A stretch of DNA of 50,459 nucleotides from Actinomadura sp. CNU-125 (GTDB taxonomy: Bacteria; Actinomycetota; Actinomycetes; Streptosporangiales; Streptosporangiaceae): assembly GCF_001942465.1 (NCBI RefSeq), contig NZ_MKJY01000377.1, positions 1 to 50,459 on the forward strand, in the 5' to 3' direction. Below the pieces are notes generated by a model, which saw only the letters and a program-made list of their open reading frames with translations, did no database searches and had not been told where the DNA came from. Position numbers and translations under genes: made by a program. Positions 25,736 to 35,267 of this stretch are shown piece after piece (the first letter of the stretch is position 1; the number at the start of each line of letters is the position of its first letter).

Positions 25736-26602
25736 ATGGACATCGGCTTCATCGGCCTGGGCGTGATGGGACGGCCGATGGCCGCCAACCTCATCGCCGC
25801 AGGTCACCGGCTCACCGTCTACCGCGACAGCGCGCCGGCCCGCGAGGTCCTGGGCGGACGGGCGCGGTTCGCGGGGTCCGCGGCGGAAGCGGCGCGGGAC
25901 GGCGAAGCCGTCGTCCTCATGCTCCCGGACACCCCCGACGTCGAAGCGGTGATGCGCGGCGAGGACGGCGTGCTCGCCGCGCTGCGGCCGGGCACCCTCG
26001 TCATCGACATGAGCTCGATCTCGCCCGCCGCGGAGCGCGGGCTCGCCGCCGAGGTCGCGGCGGCCGGTGGCGAGTACCTGGACGCCCCGGTGTCCGGCGG
26101 GGAGGCCGGGGCGCGCGAGGGAATGTTGTCGATCATGGTCGGCGGCGACCGGACGGCGGTCGAGCGGGCCGCGCCGATCTTCGAGGTCCTCGGGGGGCGC
26201 GTCTCCCACATCGGCGCGGCCGGGGCCGGTCAGGTGGCGAAGGCGGCGAACCAGATCGTGGTCGGCGTGACGATCGAGGCGGTCGCCGAGGCGCTGCGCC
26301 TGGCCGAGGCCGCGGGTGTGGACGCCGGCGCCGTCCGCGACGCCCTGCTGGGCGGGTTCGCGTCGTCGCGGGTGCTCGACGTGCACGGCGCGCGAATGCT
26401 CAAGGGCGAGTACGAGCCGGGCTTCCGCGTCGCGCTCCACCGCAAGGACCTGGGGCTCGCCGTGGAGGCGTCGGCCCGGCTCGACGTGTCGTTGCCCGTC
26501 TCCGGCCTGGTGCACCAGCTGATGAACGCGGCGGTGGCCGCGGGCCTGGGCGACCACGACCACGCGGCGCTCAAACTGCTCCTGGACGGGCGGACGGGCT
26601 GA
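25736..26602 (+). CDS. NAD(P)-dependent beta-hydroxyacid dehydrogenase (GarR/HIBADH family)
   Basis: A 288-residue member of the 3-hydroxyisobutyrate / tartronate-semialdehyde reductase family. It shows the N-terminal nucleotide motif GFIGLGVMGRPMAANL, the substrate loop DAPVSGGEAGAREG, and the catalytic Lys169 in GAGQVAKAANQ. ATG 25736 is chosen over ATG 25730 because CGAGGAG is spaced correctly only for the later codon. In sugar-acid pathways such enzymes reduce 2-hydroxy-3-oxopropionate to glycerate, which fits the uronate theme. It overlaps the next start by one base (TGATG). Confidence 0.92.
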   Translation: MDIGFIGLGVMGRPMAANLIAAGHRLTVYRDSAPAREVLGGRARFAGSAAEAARDGEAVVLMLPDTPDVEAVMRGEDGVLAALRPGTLVIDMSSISPAAERGLAAEVAAAGGEYLDAPVSGGEAGAREGMLSIMVGGDRTAVERAAPIFEVLGGRVSHIGAAGAGQVAKAANQIVVGVTIEAVAEALRLAEAAGVDAGAVRDALLGGFASSRVLDVHGARMLKGEYEPGFRVALHRKDLGLAVEASARLDVSLPVSGLVHQLMNAAVAAGLGDHDHAALKLLLDGRTG

Positions 26603-28670
26603 TGCCGGGCAGGTGGCGGAAACCGTTCACGGTCTTCCAGACGAACCTCCAGGAAATCGACGCCACCATGGACGTCGAGGCCGCACTCGACGTCATCGAG
26701 GACCACGGCGCCGACACCTGGCTGGTCAACGCCGGCGGGATCGTCGCGTTCCATCCGACCGATCTGCCGTTCCAGACGCGCAACCCCTTCCTCGCCGACC
26801 GCCCTTCCGGGGACCTGCTGGGCGACGCCGTGACGGCCGCCGAGCGGCGGGGCGTCCGGGTGATCGCGCGGCTCGACCTATCCAAGGTCGCCGCCGCGGT
26901 CGCCGCGGAGCATCCCGGGTGGCTGTTCAGGTCGGCGGCGGGCGAGCCGCAGGTCTACAACGCGCTCTACAGCACGTGCCCGGCGGGCGAGTACTACCAG
27001 CGGCGCGCGCTGGAGATCTTGGACGAGATCCTCGACCGGTACGCCGTCGGCGGTTTCTTCGTCAACTGGTTCAATTTCAACGAGCGCGACTACAGCGAGG
27101 TCGTCCACGGCGTCTGCCATTGCGCGTCGTGCGCCGAGCGGTTCGCCGAGTTCAGCAACGGCCGCGCACTCCCCGATACCCACGAGACCACAGACCTTCC
27201 CCTGTGGCTGCGCTACACCGCCGCCACGCTGGAAGAGCTGGGGCGGAAGTACACCGACCATGTGGCGTCGCGCGACCGCGACCTCGCGTTCGTCCTGACC
27301 AAGGGCGCCCCGATGCTGTACAGCGAGGGCAACAACGCCTTCCGGCACATGCCCGGCAAGGAGCTGTGGCCCCATGCGACCGCCGAGACGGTGAGTGCGC
27401 ACGTGTCGGCCGGGACGAGGGGACCGCTCGTCCTGAACGCGGTCGCGCACGTCGATTCGACGTACCGCATGGGCGCGGAGCAGCCCGAACACGTCGCCCA
27501 GCACCTGATCCAGGCGATCGCGCGCGGCGGTAATCCCTCGACCTACATCCTCGGCGCACCGGGACGGCTGCCGATGGCGAGCGTCTCGCTGGCCCGGACC
27601 GTGACCCGGTTCCACCGCGAGCGGCACGACCTCTACGCGGCGTTGCGGCCCGCCGCGACGATCGCTCTGGTGCGGCCCGGAGGCGAGCGCGGTCGGCACC
27701 CGGGCCGTCTCGACGCCTTGGAGGAGTTCCGCGGGCTGTACCGGGCGCTGCAGGAGAGGCATCTGCCTTTCGACGTGGTCGGGCTCGGCGACCTGGCGGC
27801 GATGGACGCCGCCGGCCGGCTGGACCGTTACCGGCTCGTCGCGTTGCCCGACGTCGGCCCCCTCGGGACCGACACGGCCGAGGCGCTGGACGCGTTCGTC
27901 GAACGCGGCGGGAACCTGCTCACCACCGGCGGCGGCGGAACCACGCCGGAGGGCGGCGTGGCACTGGCGGCGAGTCCGGCGGCGCGCCGTATCGGCGCCC
28001 CCGTGTCCGGCAAGGAGGTGTGGTCGACGTACGCCACTCTGGACGAGCAGCCGCACGCCCACGAGGGCCGGTTCGTGGGGTCCGTCGTCCCGGTGTACGG
28101 CAGCAGTGCCCGTTACGTCTGGAAACCGGGCTGCGACAAGGCGGGGTCCGTTCTCGCCCAGGCCCCGTGGGGGCCGCCGGAGCTGAGCCACGGCCACGTC
28201 CCCGGCGGCGACCCGGCGGTCGCCTCGATCCACTACGGATCCGGTGTGTCGGCCATGATCCCGTGGACCATCGGCCGCACGTACCGGGAGTTCGCCAAGA
28301 CCGAGATCCGCGAGCACCTGCTGCGCGTGGTGGAGCCGCTGGCGGACGCCGGGTCGGCGCGGCACTGCCCGAGCAGGTCGAACTCGTTCTGGGGCGCGAC
28401 GATGACGGATACGTGGTGCACCTGATCAACCAGACGGGAGCACGACGGCGCTCGTTCGGTCCGCATGTGCCCGTCCGCGACGGACGTCTGGTGCTGCACC
28501 ATGCGGCCGGGAACGAGACGGCCACCTCGCTGGTGACCCGGCAGAAGCTCGGCACACGGATGGACGGGGACGCTCTCGTCATCGACCTGCCCGTCATGGA
28601 CCTGTTCGACGTGATCACCGTTCGCCCGGCACCGGTCCGGGAGGACGGGCGCGGCGGCGCCGCCTCCTGA
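26602..28670 (+). CDS. GHL6-like hypothetical glycosyl hydrolase with trimerisation-type domain (frameshifted)
   Basis: About 689 residues once one lost base near 28345-28362 is allowed for; downstream, the other frame continues as ALPEQVELVLGRDDDGYVVHLINQTG to a stop at 28670. The N-terminal barrel (NLQEIDATMDVEAALDVIEDHGADTWLVNAGG, FVNWFNFNERDYSEVVHGVCHCASCAERF) resembles the 'hypothetical glycosyl hydrolase 6' group. From about 350 there is a flavodoxin-like, beta-galactosidase-trimerisation-type domain (FDVVGLGDLAAMDAAGRLDRYRLVALPDVG). The C-terminal beta-domain resembles GH42-type tails. The activity of the GHL6 group is, as far as I know, not established. It ends convergent with the LacI gene. 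Confidence 0.78.
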
Positions 28671-28676
28671 CGGGCG

Positions 28677-29734
28677 TCACGTGCGGCCGGGGCCGGTGCC
28701 GGTGCCGCCCGCGGCGACGTCCATGCGGCGGCGCCGGGCGGTCGAGCGGCGCACGATGAGGCGCGCGGGGAGCGGCATCGCCCGCACGGCGGGGCTCGCG
28801 GGCTCGCCGCGGTGGGCGAGCACGGCGTGGACGCCGCCCTGCCCTGGGCGCGCAGCGGGGCGGCCACGGTGGTCAGTCCCGGAGAGACGATCCGGGCGGG
28901 GAAGATGTCGTCGAAGCCGATCACGCTCACGTCTTCGGGCACCCGGACTCCGGCGGCCTGGAGGGCGAGCATCAGGCCGATCGCGAGCTGGTCGTTGTAG
29001 GCCACGACGGCCGTCGGCGGGTCGGCGCGCAGACAGGCGGCCGCCGCGCGGCCGCCCGCGACCGTGGGGGCGAACGGGCCGACGCGCTGCGCCCGGCGCC
29101 CCAGGTTCGCGGCCGACTCGCGGAGACCGCGCCAGCGCATCCCGTCCGCCCACGACGCCTCCGGCCCGGCGACGTAGGTCAGCGCGCGGTGGCCCAGCCC
29201 GGCGAGGTGCTCGGCGGCCAAGCGGGTGCCGCAGGCGTCGTCGAGGACGATGCTCGGGACGTCCGCGACGTCGCGGTTGAGGACGACCGTGGGGCGCTGC
29301 CCGGCGACCACGCGGATGGCGGAGTCGGGCAGGCGGGTGCCCGCGAGGACGATTCCCTCGACGCCGGGCAGCGCGCGGCGGAGGCTGTCGCGTTCGAGGG
29401 TGTCGGACTCCTGCGCGTCGATGAGCAGCAGGACGTAGCCCGCTTCGGCGGCGGCCGATTCGGCGCCCCGGATGATCTCGGCGTAGAAGGCGTTCGTGAC
29501 GTCGGAGACGACGAGGGCGAGCATCGACGTGCGGGCGCCGGTGGCCGCCGGGGACGCCGGGACGGTGCGGTACCCGAGTTCGGTCGCCACCCGCCGGATG
29601 CGCTCGGCGGTCTCGGCGTTGACGCGGCCCGGCCGGGCGAAGGCGCGGGACACCGTCGAGGTGGCCACGCCCGCCGCCTTCGCCACGTCGTAGATCGTCG
29701 GGGGCCTGCCGGAACCGTTCGCGCCACCGGTCAT
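28677..29734 (-). CDS. LacI family transcriptional regulator (frameshift in last quarter)
   Basis: About 353 residues. The N-terminal headpiece is TIYDVAKAAGVATSTVSRAFARPGRVNAETAERI with the HTH and hinge helix, followed by the periplasmic-binding-like sensor (LALVVSDVTNAFYAEIIRGAE, IVLAGTRL, VIGFDDIFPARIVSPGLTTVAAPLR). The frame breaks at about 28830-28838. With one G restored it continues AAVHAVLAHRGEPASPAVRAMPLPARLIVRRST, which is the expected LacI C-terminus, to the stop at 28677. ATG 29734 has GGAGG about 9 bases upstream. It is divergent from the transporter operon and is the only LacI protein here, so it is the likely reader of the GGCAACnnGTTGCC sites and of its own promoter. Confidence 0.88.
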
Positions 29735-29756
29735 CCGCACTCACCTCCACCGCTGT

Positions 29757-29771
29757 GAGAACCATGTTCTC
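29757..29771. promoter_or_regulatory. Inverted repeat GAGAAC-CAT-GTTCTC
   Basis: A perfect 6-bp-arm inverted repeat 22 bases upstream of the LacI start, between the regulator and the divergent transporter operon. It differs from the GGCAAC-type site 20 bases away, so it may be an autoregulatory site or the target of a second factor. Confidence 0.6.
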
Positions 29772-29791
29772 TGCTGGTGAAGACAACATAT

Positions 29792-29805
29792 GGCAACTGC
29801 TTGCC
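29792..29805. promoter_or_regulatory. LacI-type operator GGCAACTGCTTGCC
   Basis: A 14-bp near-palindrome of the GGCAACnnGTTGCC class (one arm mismatch) in the shared LacI/transporter promoter, 91 bases upstream of the binding-protein start. Confidence 0.72.
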
Positions 29806-29896
29806 GCCGCGCACGGCCCGAACGTCTGATGGACCCGTAATCCAGGCGAAACGTCCCGTCCACCCCACCGTTCACCCGGATGAAGGAACCCCCACG

Positions 29897-31432
29897 ATGC
29901 GTAATCGATCCTCAGGCCAGCGGATGCGACCGCGGGTCCTCACCTCGATCGCGGCCATGGCCGCGGTACTGGCCGCGGCGTCCTGCGGCACGTCGGGCGG
30001 GCAGCCGCCGGCGGACGAGCGGACGCTGACCCTCGCCGTCCAGGGCGCGCCCAACTCGTTCGACCCCGTGGAGCTGACGGACGGCACCCAGGCGTACGTC
30101 TGGAGCTCGGTCTACGACACGCTGCTGCGGCACGACAACACGGGCGAGCTGAAGCCGAACGCGGCCAAGAGCTGGAGCTACTCGGACGACCGCAAGACCC
30201 TCACCCTGAAGCTGCAGGACGGCATGACGTTCAGCACCGGCGCCCCGGTGGACTCGGCCGCCGTGAAGGCGACCCTGGAACGGACGATGAAGGAGCCGGG
30301 CCCCAACCAGTTCAAGCTGGCGGCGGTCGAGTCCGTGGAGACGCCGGACGAGAGCACGGTGGTGCTGAACCTCGAAGAGCCGGACGCGGCGCTGCTGCAC
30401 GCGTTCACGATGGCGGTCGGCGTGATCGGCGATCCGAAGACCCTGGACTCCGAGCGCACGGCCCTGAACCCGGTCGGCTCGGGAGCGTACGTCCTTGACG
30501 GGTCGACGGTGAACGCCTCGAAGTACGTGCTGAAGAAGCGCGACGACTACTGGAACGCGAAGGCGTACCCGTTCGAGACCGTCGAGATCCGGGTGATCAA
30601 GGACCGGACCGCCACCGTGAACGCCCTGCAGTCGGGCGAGCTCAGCGCGGCCAGCGTGGAGACCACGCAGGTCGACCGGCTCAAGGGCGCCGGATTCGAC
30701 GTGAAGTTCATCGAGGCGGTCGCCATGGGGGGCCTGACCCTCGCCGACCGGGACGGGACGAGGGTGAAGCCGCTCGGCGACGAGCGGGTCCGGCGGGCGA
30801 TCAACATGGCGTTCGACCGGAACAAGATCGTCAAGCAGTTGCTGCGCGGCGCGGGCAAGCCCACGCAGCAGGTGTTCGGCCCGAAGGGCGACGCGTACGA
30901 CCCGGCGCTGGAGCGGACGTACGCCTATGATCCGGCTGCGGCGAAGAAGCTGATGGCCGAGGCCGGATACCCGGACGGGTTCGAGGTGCACATGCCGAGC
31001 CTGTTCTTCACCAAGCCGTTCGAGCCGACGATCGACCAGTCGCTGGCGGAGATCGGCGTCGAGGTGACCTGGGACCCCACTCCCCCGCAGAACAGCGTGT
31101 CGGCGATCACCTCGAAGAAGTACGGCATGTTCTTCTCCGTCGAGGGGGTCACCTCCACACCGGGCGAGGTACAGGCGAACCTCGGCTCCCGCAACGTGTT
31201 CGACAGCGCCGACCCCGAGCTGACGAAGCTCCTGGCGCAGGTGAACGCCGAGTCGGACCCCGCGAAGGCCGCCGAGCTGTACAAGCGGATCAACGCCTTC
31301 ACGGTCGAGAACGCGTGGTTCACGCCGCTCTTCTTCAGCGGTAGGCACTGGGCGACCGACGGGAGCGTCGAGTTCCTCGGCGACGGCTCGAACGTGTTCT
31401 CCACCATCCGGACGTTCGGCCCCACCGGCTGA
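29897..31432 (+). CDS. ABC transporter substrate-binding lipoprotein, family 5 (oligopeptide/dipeptide type)
   Basis: A 511-residue SBP_bac_5 protein. A type II signal ends in the lipobox LAAASC with Cys30 as the lipidation site. Family features are SFDPVELTDGTQAYVWSSVYDTLLR, GELKPNAAKSWSYSDDRKTLTLKL and RRAINMAFDRNKIVKQLL. Family-5 proteins bind peptides but also oligosaccharides and other bulky ligands; the downstream glycosidases suggest a glycoside here. ATG 29897 follows GAAGGAA. It heads an 11-gene run whose later junctions mostly overlap by a few bases. Confidence 0.93.
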   Translation: MRNRSSGQRMRPRVLTSIAAMAAVLAAASCGTSGGQPPADERTLTLAVQGAPNSFDPVELTDGTQAYVWSSVYDTLLRHDNTGELKPNAAKSWSYSDDRKTLTLKLQDGMTFSTGAPVDSAAVKATLERTMKEPGPNQFKLAAVESVETPDESTVVLNLEEPDAALLHAFTMAVGVIGDPKTLDSERTALNPVGSGAYVLDGSTVNASKYVLKKRDDYWNAKAYPFETVEIRVIKDRTATVNALQSGELSAASVETTQVDRLKGAGFDVKFIEAVAMGGLTLADRDGTRVKPLGDERVRRAINMAFDRNKIVKQLLRGAGKPTQQVFGPKGDAYDPALERTYAYDPAAAKKLMAEAGYPDGFEVHMPSLFFTKPFEPTIDQSLAEIGVEVTWDPTPPQNSVSAITSKKYGMFFSVEGVTSTPGEVQANLGSRNVFDSADPELTKLLAQVNAESDPAKAAELYKRINAFTVENAWFTPLFFSGRHWATDGSVEFLGDGSNVFSTIRTFGPTG

Positions 31433-31465
31433 CCGGTTCGGCCGCGGCCGACGGCCCCCTCCTGA

Positions 31466-31529
31466 CGTTGACCTGCGGCGTGTTGCCCTTATGGGCGCCC
31501 GAGTCAGGGCAACACGCCGCAGATCAACG
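31466..31529. repeat. Long inverted repeat / hairpin between binding protein and permease genes
   Basis: Arms at 31466-31489 and 31506-31529 (24 bases each) pair with a single mismatch around a 16-base loop that itself contains GGGCGCCC. It lies 33 bases after the binding-protein stop and 33 bases before the permease ATG. Such intercistronic hairpins often cause partial termination or protect the upstream mRNA so that more binding protein than permease is made. The arms contain GTTGCCC/GGGCAAC, the same half-sites as the LacI-type operator, so a DNA-binding role is also possible. There is no T tract. Confidence 0.8.
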
Positions 31530-31562
31530 AACCCCGGTGAACGCCCCGAAGGAGACCCTTCC

Positions 31563-32504
31563 ATGTTCCTCTACGCACTGCGGCGGGCGGCCACGGGCCT
31601 GGTGCTCGCGGTGCTGGTCACGCTGATCACGTACCTGCTGCTCAGCCTGTCCTTCGACGACATCGTCCGCGGCCGGCTCGGCCCGGCCGCGACGCCCGAG
31701 ACGGTCCGGGCGATGAAGGCCGACATGGGCCTGGACCGGCCGGTGCTCGTCCAGTACCTCGACTGGTCGTCGCACGCGGTGCGGGGCGACTTCGGCGTCT
31801 CGTACTTCACGAGCGAGCCGGTCGGCCCGGCCGTGTCCGCCCGCCTCGGCGTCACGCTGTCGGTCGTGCTCGTCGCGCTGGCCTGCACCGTCCTGATCAG
31901 CGTGGCGCTGGGCGTGTTCGCCGCGACGCGCGGCGGCGTCATGGACCGGGTCGCGCAGGCCGCCTCGCTCACCGGCTACCTGGTGCCGAACCTGCTGATC
32001 GCGATCGTGCTGGTCGTCGTCCTGTCGATCAACCTGGAGCTACTGCCGGCCACCGGGTTCACCCCGATCGGCGAGAACCCGTCGCGCTGGGCGCAGACGA
32101 TCCTCATCCCGGTGCTCGCGCTGCTGGTGTCCGGGGTGGCGTCGCTGACCGCGCAGATCCGCGGATCGATGATCGACGAGCTGCGCCGCGACTACGTCCG
32201 GACGCTGCGGACGCGCGGCGTCCCGACCCGTTCGATCGTCCTGCGGCACGCGCTGCGCAACGCGGCGGGGCCCGCGCTGACCGTGCTGTCGTTCGAGTTC
32301 ATCGCGATGCTGGGCGGCGCGCTGGTGATCGAGCAGGTGTTCGCGCTGCCGGGCTTCGGCACGTACGCGTTCGAGGCGTCGCTGCAGGGCGACGTCCCGA
32401 TCATCATGGGCGTCAGCGTCTTCGCGGTCCTGCTCGTGGTGGGCCTGAACCTCACCGTCGACCTCGTGAACGGCTGGCTCAACCCGAAGGCGAGGGTCCA
32501 TTGA
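31563..32504 (+). CDS. ABC transporter permease (DppB/OppB type)
   Basis: A 313-residue inner-membrane permease with about six transmembrane segments. It has the N-terminal first helix (AATGLVLAVLVTLITYLLLSLSF), the periplasmic GLDRPVLVQYLDW region typical of DppB, and the EAA coupling segment DELRRDYVRTLRTRGVPTRSIVLRHALRNA. It forms the channel with the permease half of the next gene. The stop overlaps the next TTG start by 4 bases. Confidence 0.94.
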   Translation: MFLYALRRAATGLVLAVLVTLITYLLLSLSFDDIVRGRLGPAATPETVRAMKADMGLDRPVLVQYLDWSSHAVRGDFGVSYFTSEPVGPAVSARLGVTLSVVLVALACTVLISVALGVFAATRGGVMDRVAQAASLTGYLVPNLLIAIVLVVVLSINLELLPATGFTPIGENPSRWAQTILIPVLALLVSGVASLTAQIRGSMIDELRRDYVRTLRTRGVPTRSIVLRHALRNAAGPALTVLSFEFIAMLGGALVIEQVFALPGFGTYAFEASLQGDVPIIMGVSVFAVLLVVGLNLTVDLVNGWLNPKARVH

Positions 32505-34375
32505 GCGCGGATCCGATGAGCACCGATTCCACGGACGCGACCGCCGGTCCCCCTGACGCGGACGTCGCGGACACCGCGGACACCGGCCGGGCGGTGCCCC
32601 GCCGCAGGTCGGCGGCGCGGCGGCTGCTGCGGGACCCGCAGGCCGTCGGCACGGCCGCGCTGCTGCTGGCGATCGTCCTGCTGGGGCTGCTGGCGCCGGT
32701 GCTGGGCGACCACGGCCCGAACGAGGCGTCGCTCGACGCGATCAACGCCGACGCGGGCACGCCGGGGTACCCGCTGGGCGGCGACGGCAGCGGGCGCGAC
32801 ATCTTCGCCCGGCTGCTCCACTCGATCAACACCAGCGTCGTGTCGGCGCTCGTCGGGACGTCCATCGCGCTGGCCATCGGCGTCACGGCGGGCCTGGTCG
32901 GCGGGTACTTCGAACGGCGGATCCGGGGCGTCACCGAGTGGGTGTTCAGCCTCATCATGACGCTGCCCGGCCTGCTGCTGCTGATCGTGCTGATGCCGGT
33001 GACCGGCGGCGACTTCCGGGTCACGATGGCGATCTTCGGGGTGCTGCTGTCGCCGGGCGTGTACCGCCTGGTCCGCAACCAGGTCCTCGGGGTGAAGAAC
33101 GAGCCGTACGTGGACGCCGCGCGCGTCTCGGGGCTGACCGGGCGCCGCATCATGGGACGGCACATCCTGGTCGCCGTCCGGGGGCCGGTCGTCATCATGG
33201 CCGCGTTCCTGGCGGGGCAGTCCATCAACGTGCAGGCCGGGCTGGCGTTCCTCGGCGTCGGGTCGAGCGCCACGCCGAGCTTCGGCGCGATGATCTCCGA
33301 AGGCTTCCAGAACCTGTACGAGGAGCCGCTGCAGTTCGTCTGGCCGAGCCTGCTGCTCGGCGTGCTGAACGCCGCGCTGGTGCTGTTCGGGAACGCCCTG
33401 CGCGACACCCTCCAGGGCGCACGGCCCAAGCCGTCGAAGGCCGTCCCGGCCCGGCCCGGACGCGCGGCCCCGGCGGCGGACGCGGCGGCGGACGTGGCGG
33501 CGGACGCGGTCCCGGCGGCCGGCGGGCTGCTGGCGGTCGAGGAACTCGCGATCGCCTACCCCACGCCGTCGGGCGGGCTGGAGGAGGTCGTCTCCGGGGT
33601 CACGCTGAACCTGTCGTCCGGGGAGACGCTCGGGCTGGTCGGCGAGTCGGGCTCGGGGAAGACGCAGACGGCGTTCGCCGTGCTCGGCGTGCTGCCCGCC
33701 GAGGCCGTCGTCGTCCGCGGGTCGATCCGGCTGGACGGGCGGGAACTGCTGGGCCTCGGCGAGCGCGGGCTGCGCGGGATCCGCGGCCGGTCGATCGCGT
33801 ACGTCCCGCAGGAGCCGATGTCGAACCTCGACCCGTCGTTCACCGTCGGCGCCCAGCTCGTCGAGGGGGTCCGCGCGGCGGCGACGTCCCGGATCTCGCG
33901 GCGGGACGCCCGCGCGCGGGTGCTCGCGCTGCTGAAGCGGGTCGGCATCCCCGACCCGGAGCGGACGTTCCGGTCGTACCCGCACCAGATCTCCGGCGGG
34001 ATGGCGCAGCGGGTGCTGATCGCGGGCGCGGTCGCCAGCCGCCCGATCCTGCTGATCGCGGACGAGCCGACGACGGCCCTGGACGTGACCGTGCAGGCGG
34101 AGATCCTCGACCTGCTGCGCGACCTGGAGAAGGAGCTGAACATGGCGGTGCTGCTGGTCACCCACGACTTCGGGGTGGTCGCCGACGTCTGCGACCGGGT
34201 CGCGGTGATGCGGCGGGGCGAGATCGTCGAGACCGGGACGACCGCCGGGCTCTTCGGCGACCCGCGGCACCCCTACACGCGGATGCTGCTCGACTCGATC
34301 CCGGACGGCGGCGCCGCACGCACCGCGCGTCCGTCCGCCGGGTCCGCCGGGTCCGCCGGGAAGGAGACGCGATGA
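32501..34375 (+). CDS. ABC transporter permease-ATPase fusion (DppC-DppD type)
   Basis: A 624-residue fusion. Residues 1-~305 are a DppC-type permease (DPQAVGTAALLLAIVLLGLLAPVL, GTDxxGRD-like GGDGSGRDIFARL, EAA loop EPYVDAARVSGLTGRRIMGRHI). A roughly 35-residue Ala/Pro linker follows (308-342). Residues ~343-624 are a DppD-type ATPase with Walker A GESGSGKT (381-388), signature ISGGMAQRVLIAGA, Walker B ILLIADEP and the switch His in VTHDFG. In most organisms these are two proteins. The TTG start overlaps the preceding stop (TTGA), and the stop overlaps the next start (ATGA). Confidence 0.93.
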   Translation: MSADPMSTDSTDATAGPPDADVADTADTGRAVPRRRSAARRLLRDPQAVGTAALLLAIVLLGLLAPVLGDHGPNEASLDAINADAGTPGYPLGGDGSGRDIFARLLHSINTSVVSALVGTSIALAIGVTAGLVGGYFERRIRGVTEWVFSLIMTLPGLLLLIVLMPVTGGDFRVTMAIFGVLLSPGVYRLVRNQVLGVKNEPYVDAARVSGLTGRRIMGRHILVAVRGPVVIMAAFLAGQSINVQAGLAFLGVGSSATPSFGAMISEGFQNLYEEPLQFVWPSLLLGVLNAALVLFGNALRDTLQGARPKPSKAVPARPGRAAPAADAAADVAADAVPAAGGLLAVEELAIAYPTPSGGLEEVVSGVTLNLSSGETLGLVGESGSGKTQTAFAVLGVLPAEAVVVRGSIRLDGRELLGLGERGLRGIRGRSIAYVPQEPMSNLDPSFTVGAQLVEGVRAAATSRISRRDARARVLALLKRVGIPDPERTFRSYPHQISGGMAQRVLIAGAVASRPILLIADEPTTALDVTVQAEILDLLRDLEKELNMAVLLVTHDFGVVADVCDRVAVMRRGEIVETGTTAGLFGDPRHPYTRMLLDSIPDGGAARTARPSAGSAGSAGKETR

Positions 34376-35267
34376 CGGCGCCGCTCCTCGACGTGGACGG
34401 CCTGCGCGTCGCCTACCCCGGGCGCGGGTTCCGGGCGCGCCCGGTGGAGGTGCTGCACGGCGTGTCCCTGACGGTCGGTGAGGGCGAGACGCTCGGCGTC
34501 GTGGGCGAGTCGGGGTCCGGGAAGACGACGATCGGACGCGCCGTCCTCGGCCTCGTGAAGCCGAGCGGCGGGCGCGTCCGGTTCCGGGACCGGGACATCA
34601 CGCACGCGTCGCGCGCGAGCGCCGCGCCCTCGCCCGCGACCTTCAGGTGGTGTTCCAGGACCCGTACGGTTCGCTGAACCCGGCGCTGACGGTCGGCGAC
34701 ATCCTGAGCGAGCCGCTGGTGGTGCAGGGCGCCTCCGCGAAGGACGCGCGGGCGCGGGTCCGCGCGCTCCTGGACCAGGTGGGGCTGCCGTCGGACGCGC
34801 CGGAGCGGCTCCCGCGCGAGTTCAGCGGCGGGCAGCGCCAGCGCGTCGCGATCGCCCGCGCGCTCGCCCCGGAGCCGCGGCTGATCGTCTGCGACGAGCC
34901 GGTGTCGGCACTGGACCTGTCGACGCAGGCGCGGGTGCTCGACCTGTTCCTCGACATCCAGCGGCGCACCGGCGTCGCCTACCTGTTCGTGTCGCACGAC
35001 CTCGCGGTCGTCCGGCACGTGAGCCACCGGGTGAGCGTGGTGTACCGGGGCGACATCGTCGAGACCGGCCCGGCCGCCGCGGTGACCGCGGAGCCCGAAC
35101 ACCCCTACACCCGCCGGCTGCTGCTGGCCGCGCCCGTCGCGGACCCGGAGGAGCAGGCGCGGCGGCGCGCGGAGCGGCGGCGCCTCCACGACGCCGAGAC
35201 CGCAGCCGAAACCGGAGCCGGAGCCGAAACCGGAGCCGCCGAGATCGGACAAGGAGCCCACGGATGA
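34372..35267 (+). CDS. ABC transporter ATP-binding protein (DppF/OppF type; frameshifted)
   Basis: Second ATPase of the transporter, about 298 residues. The first frame carries Walker A GESGSGKTT, then breaks at 34611-34620. One restored base gives ERRALARDLQVVFQDPYGSLNP, including the Q-loop, and the second frame continues with the signature FSGGQRQRVAIARAL, Walker B LIVCDEP and the switch His VSHDL to a stop at 35267. The family's C-terminal oligopeptide-type extension follows, ending in an Ala/Glu/Thr-rich tail. The gene overlaps its neighbours by 4 bases at both ends. Confidence 0.88.
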
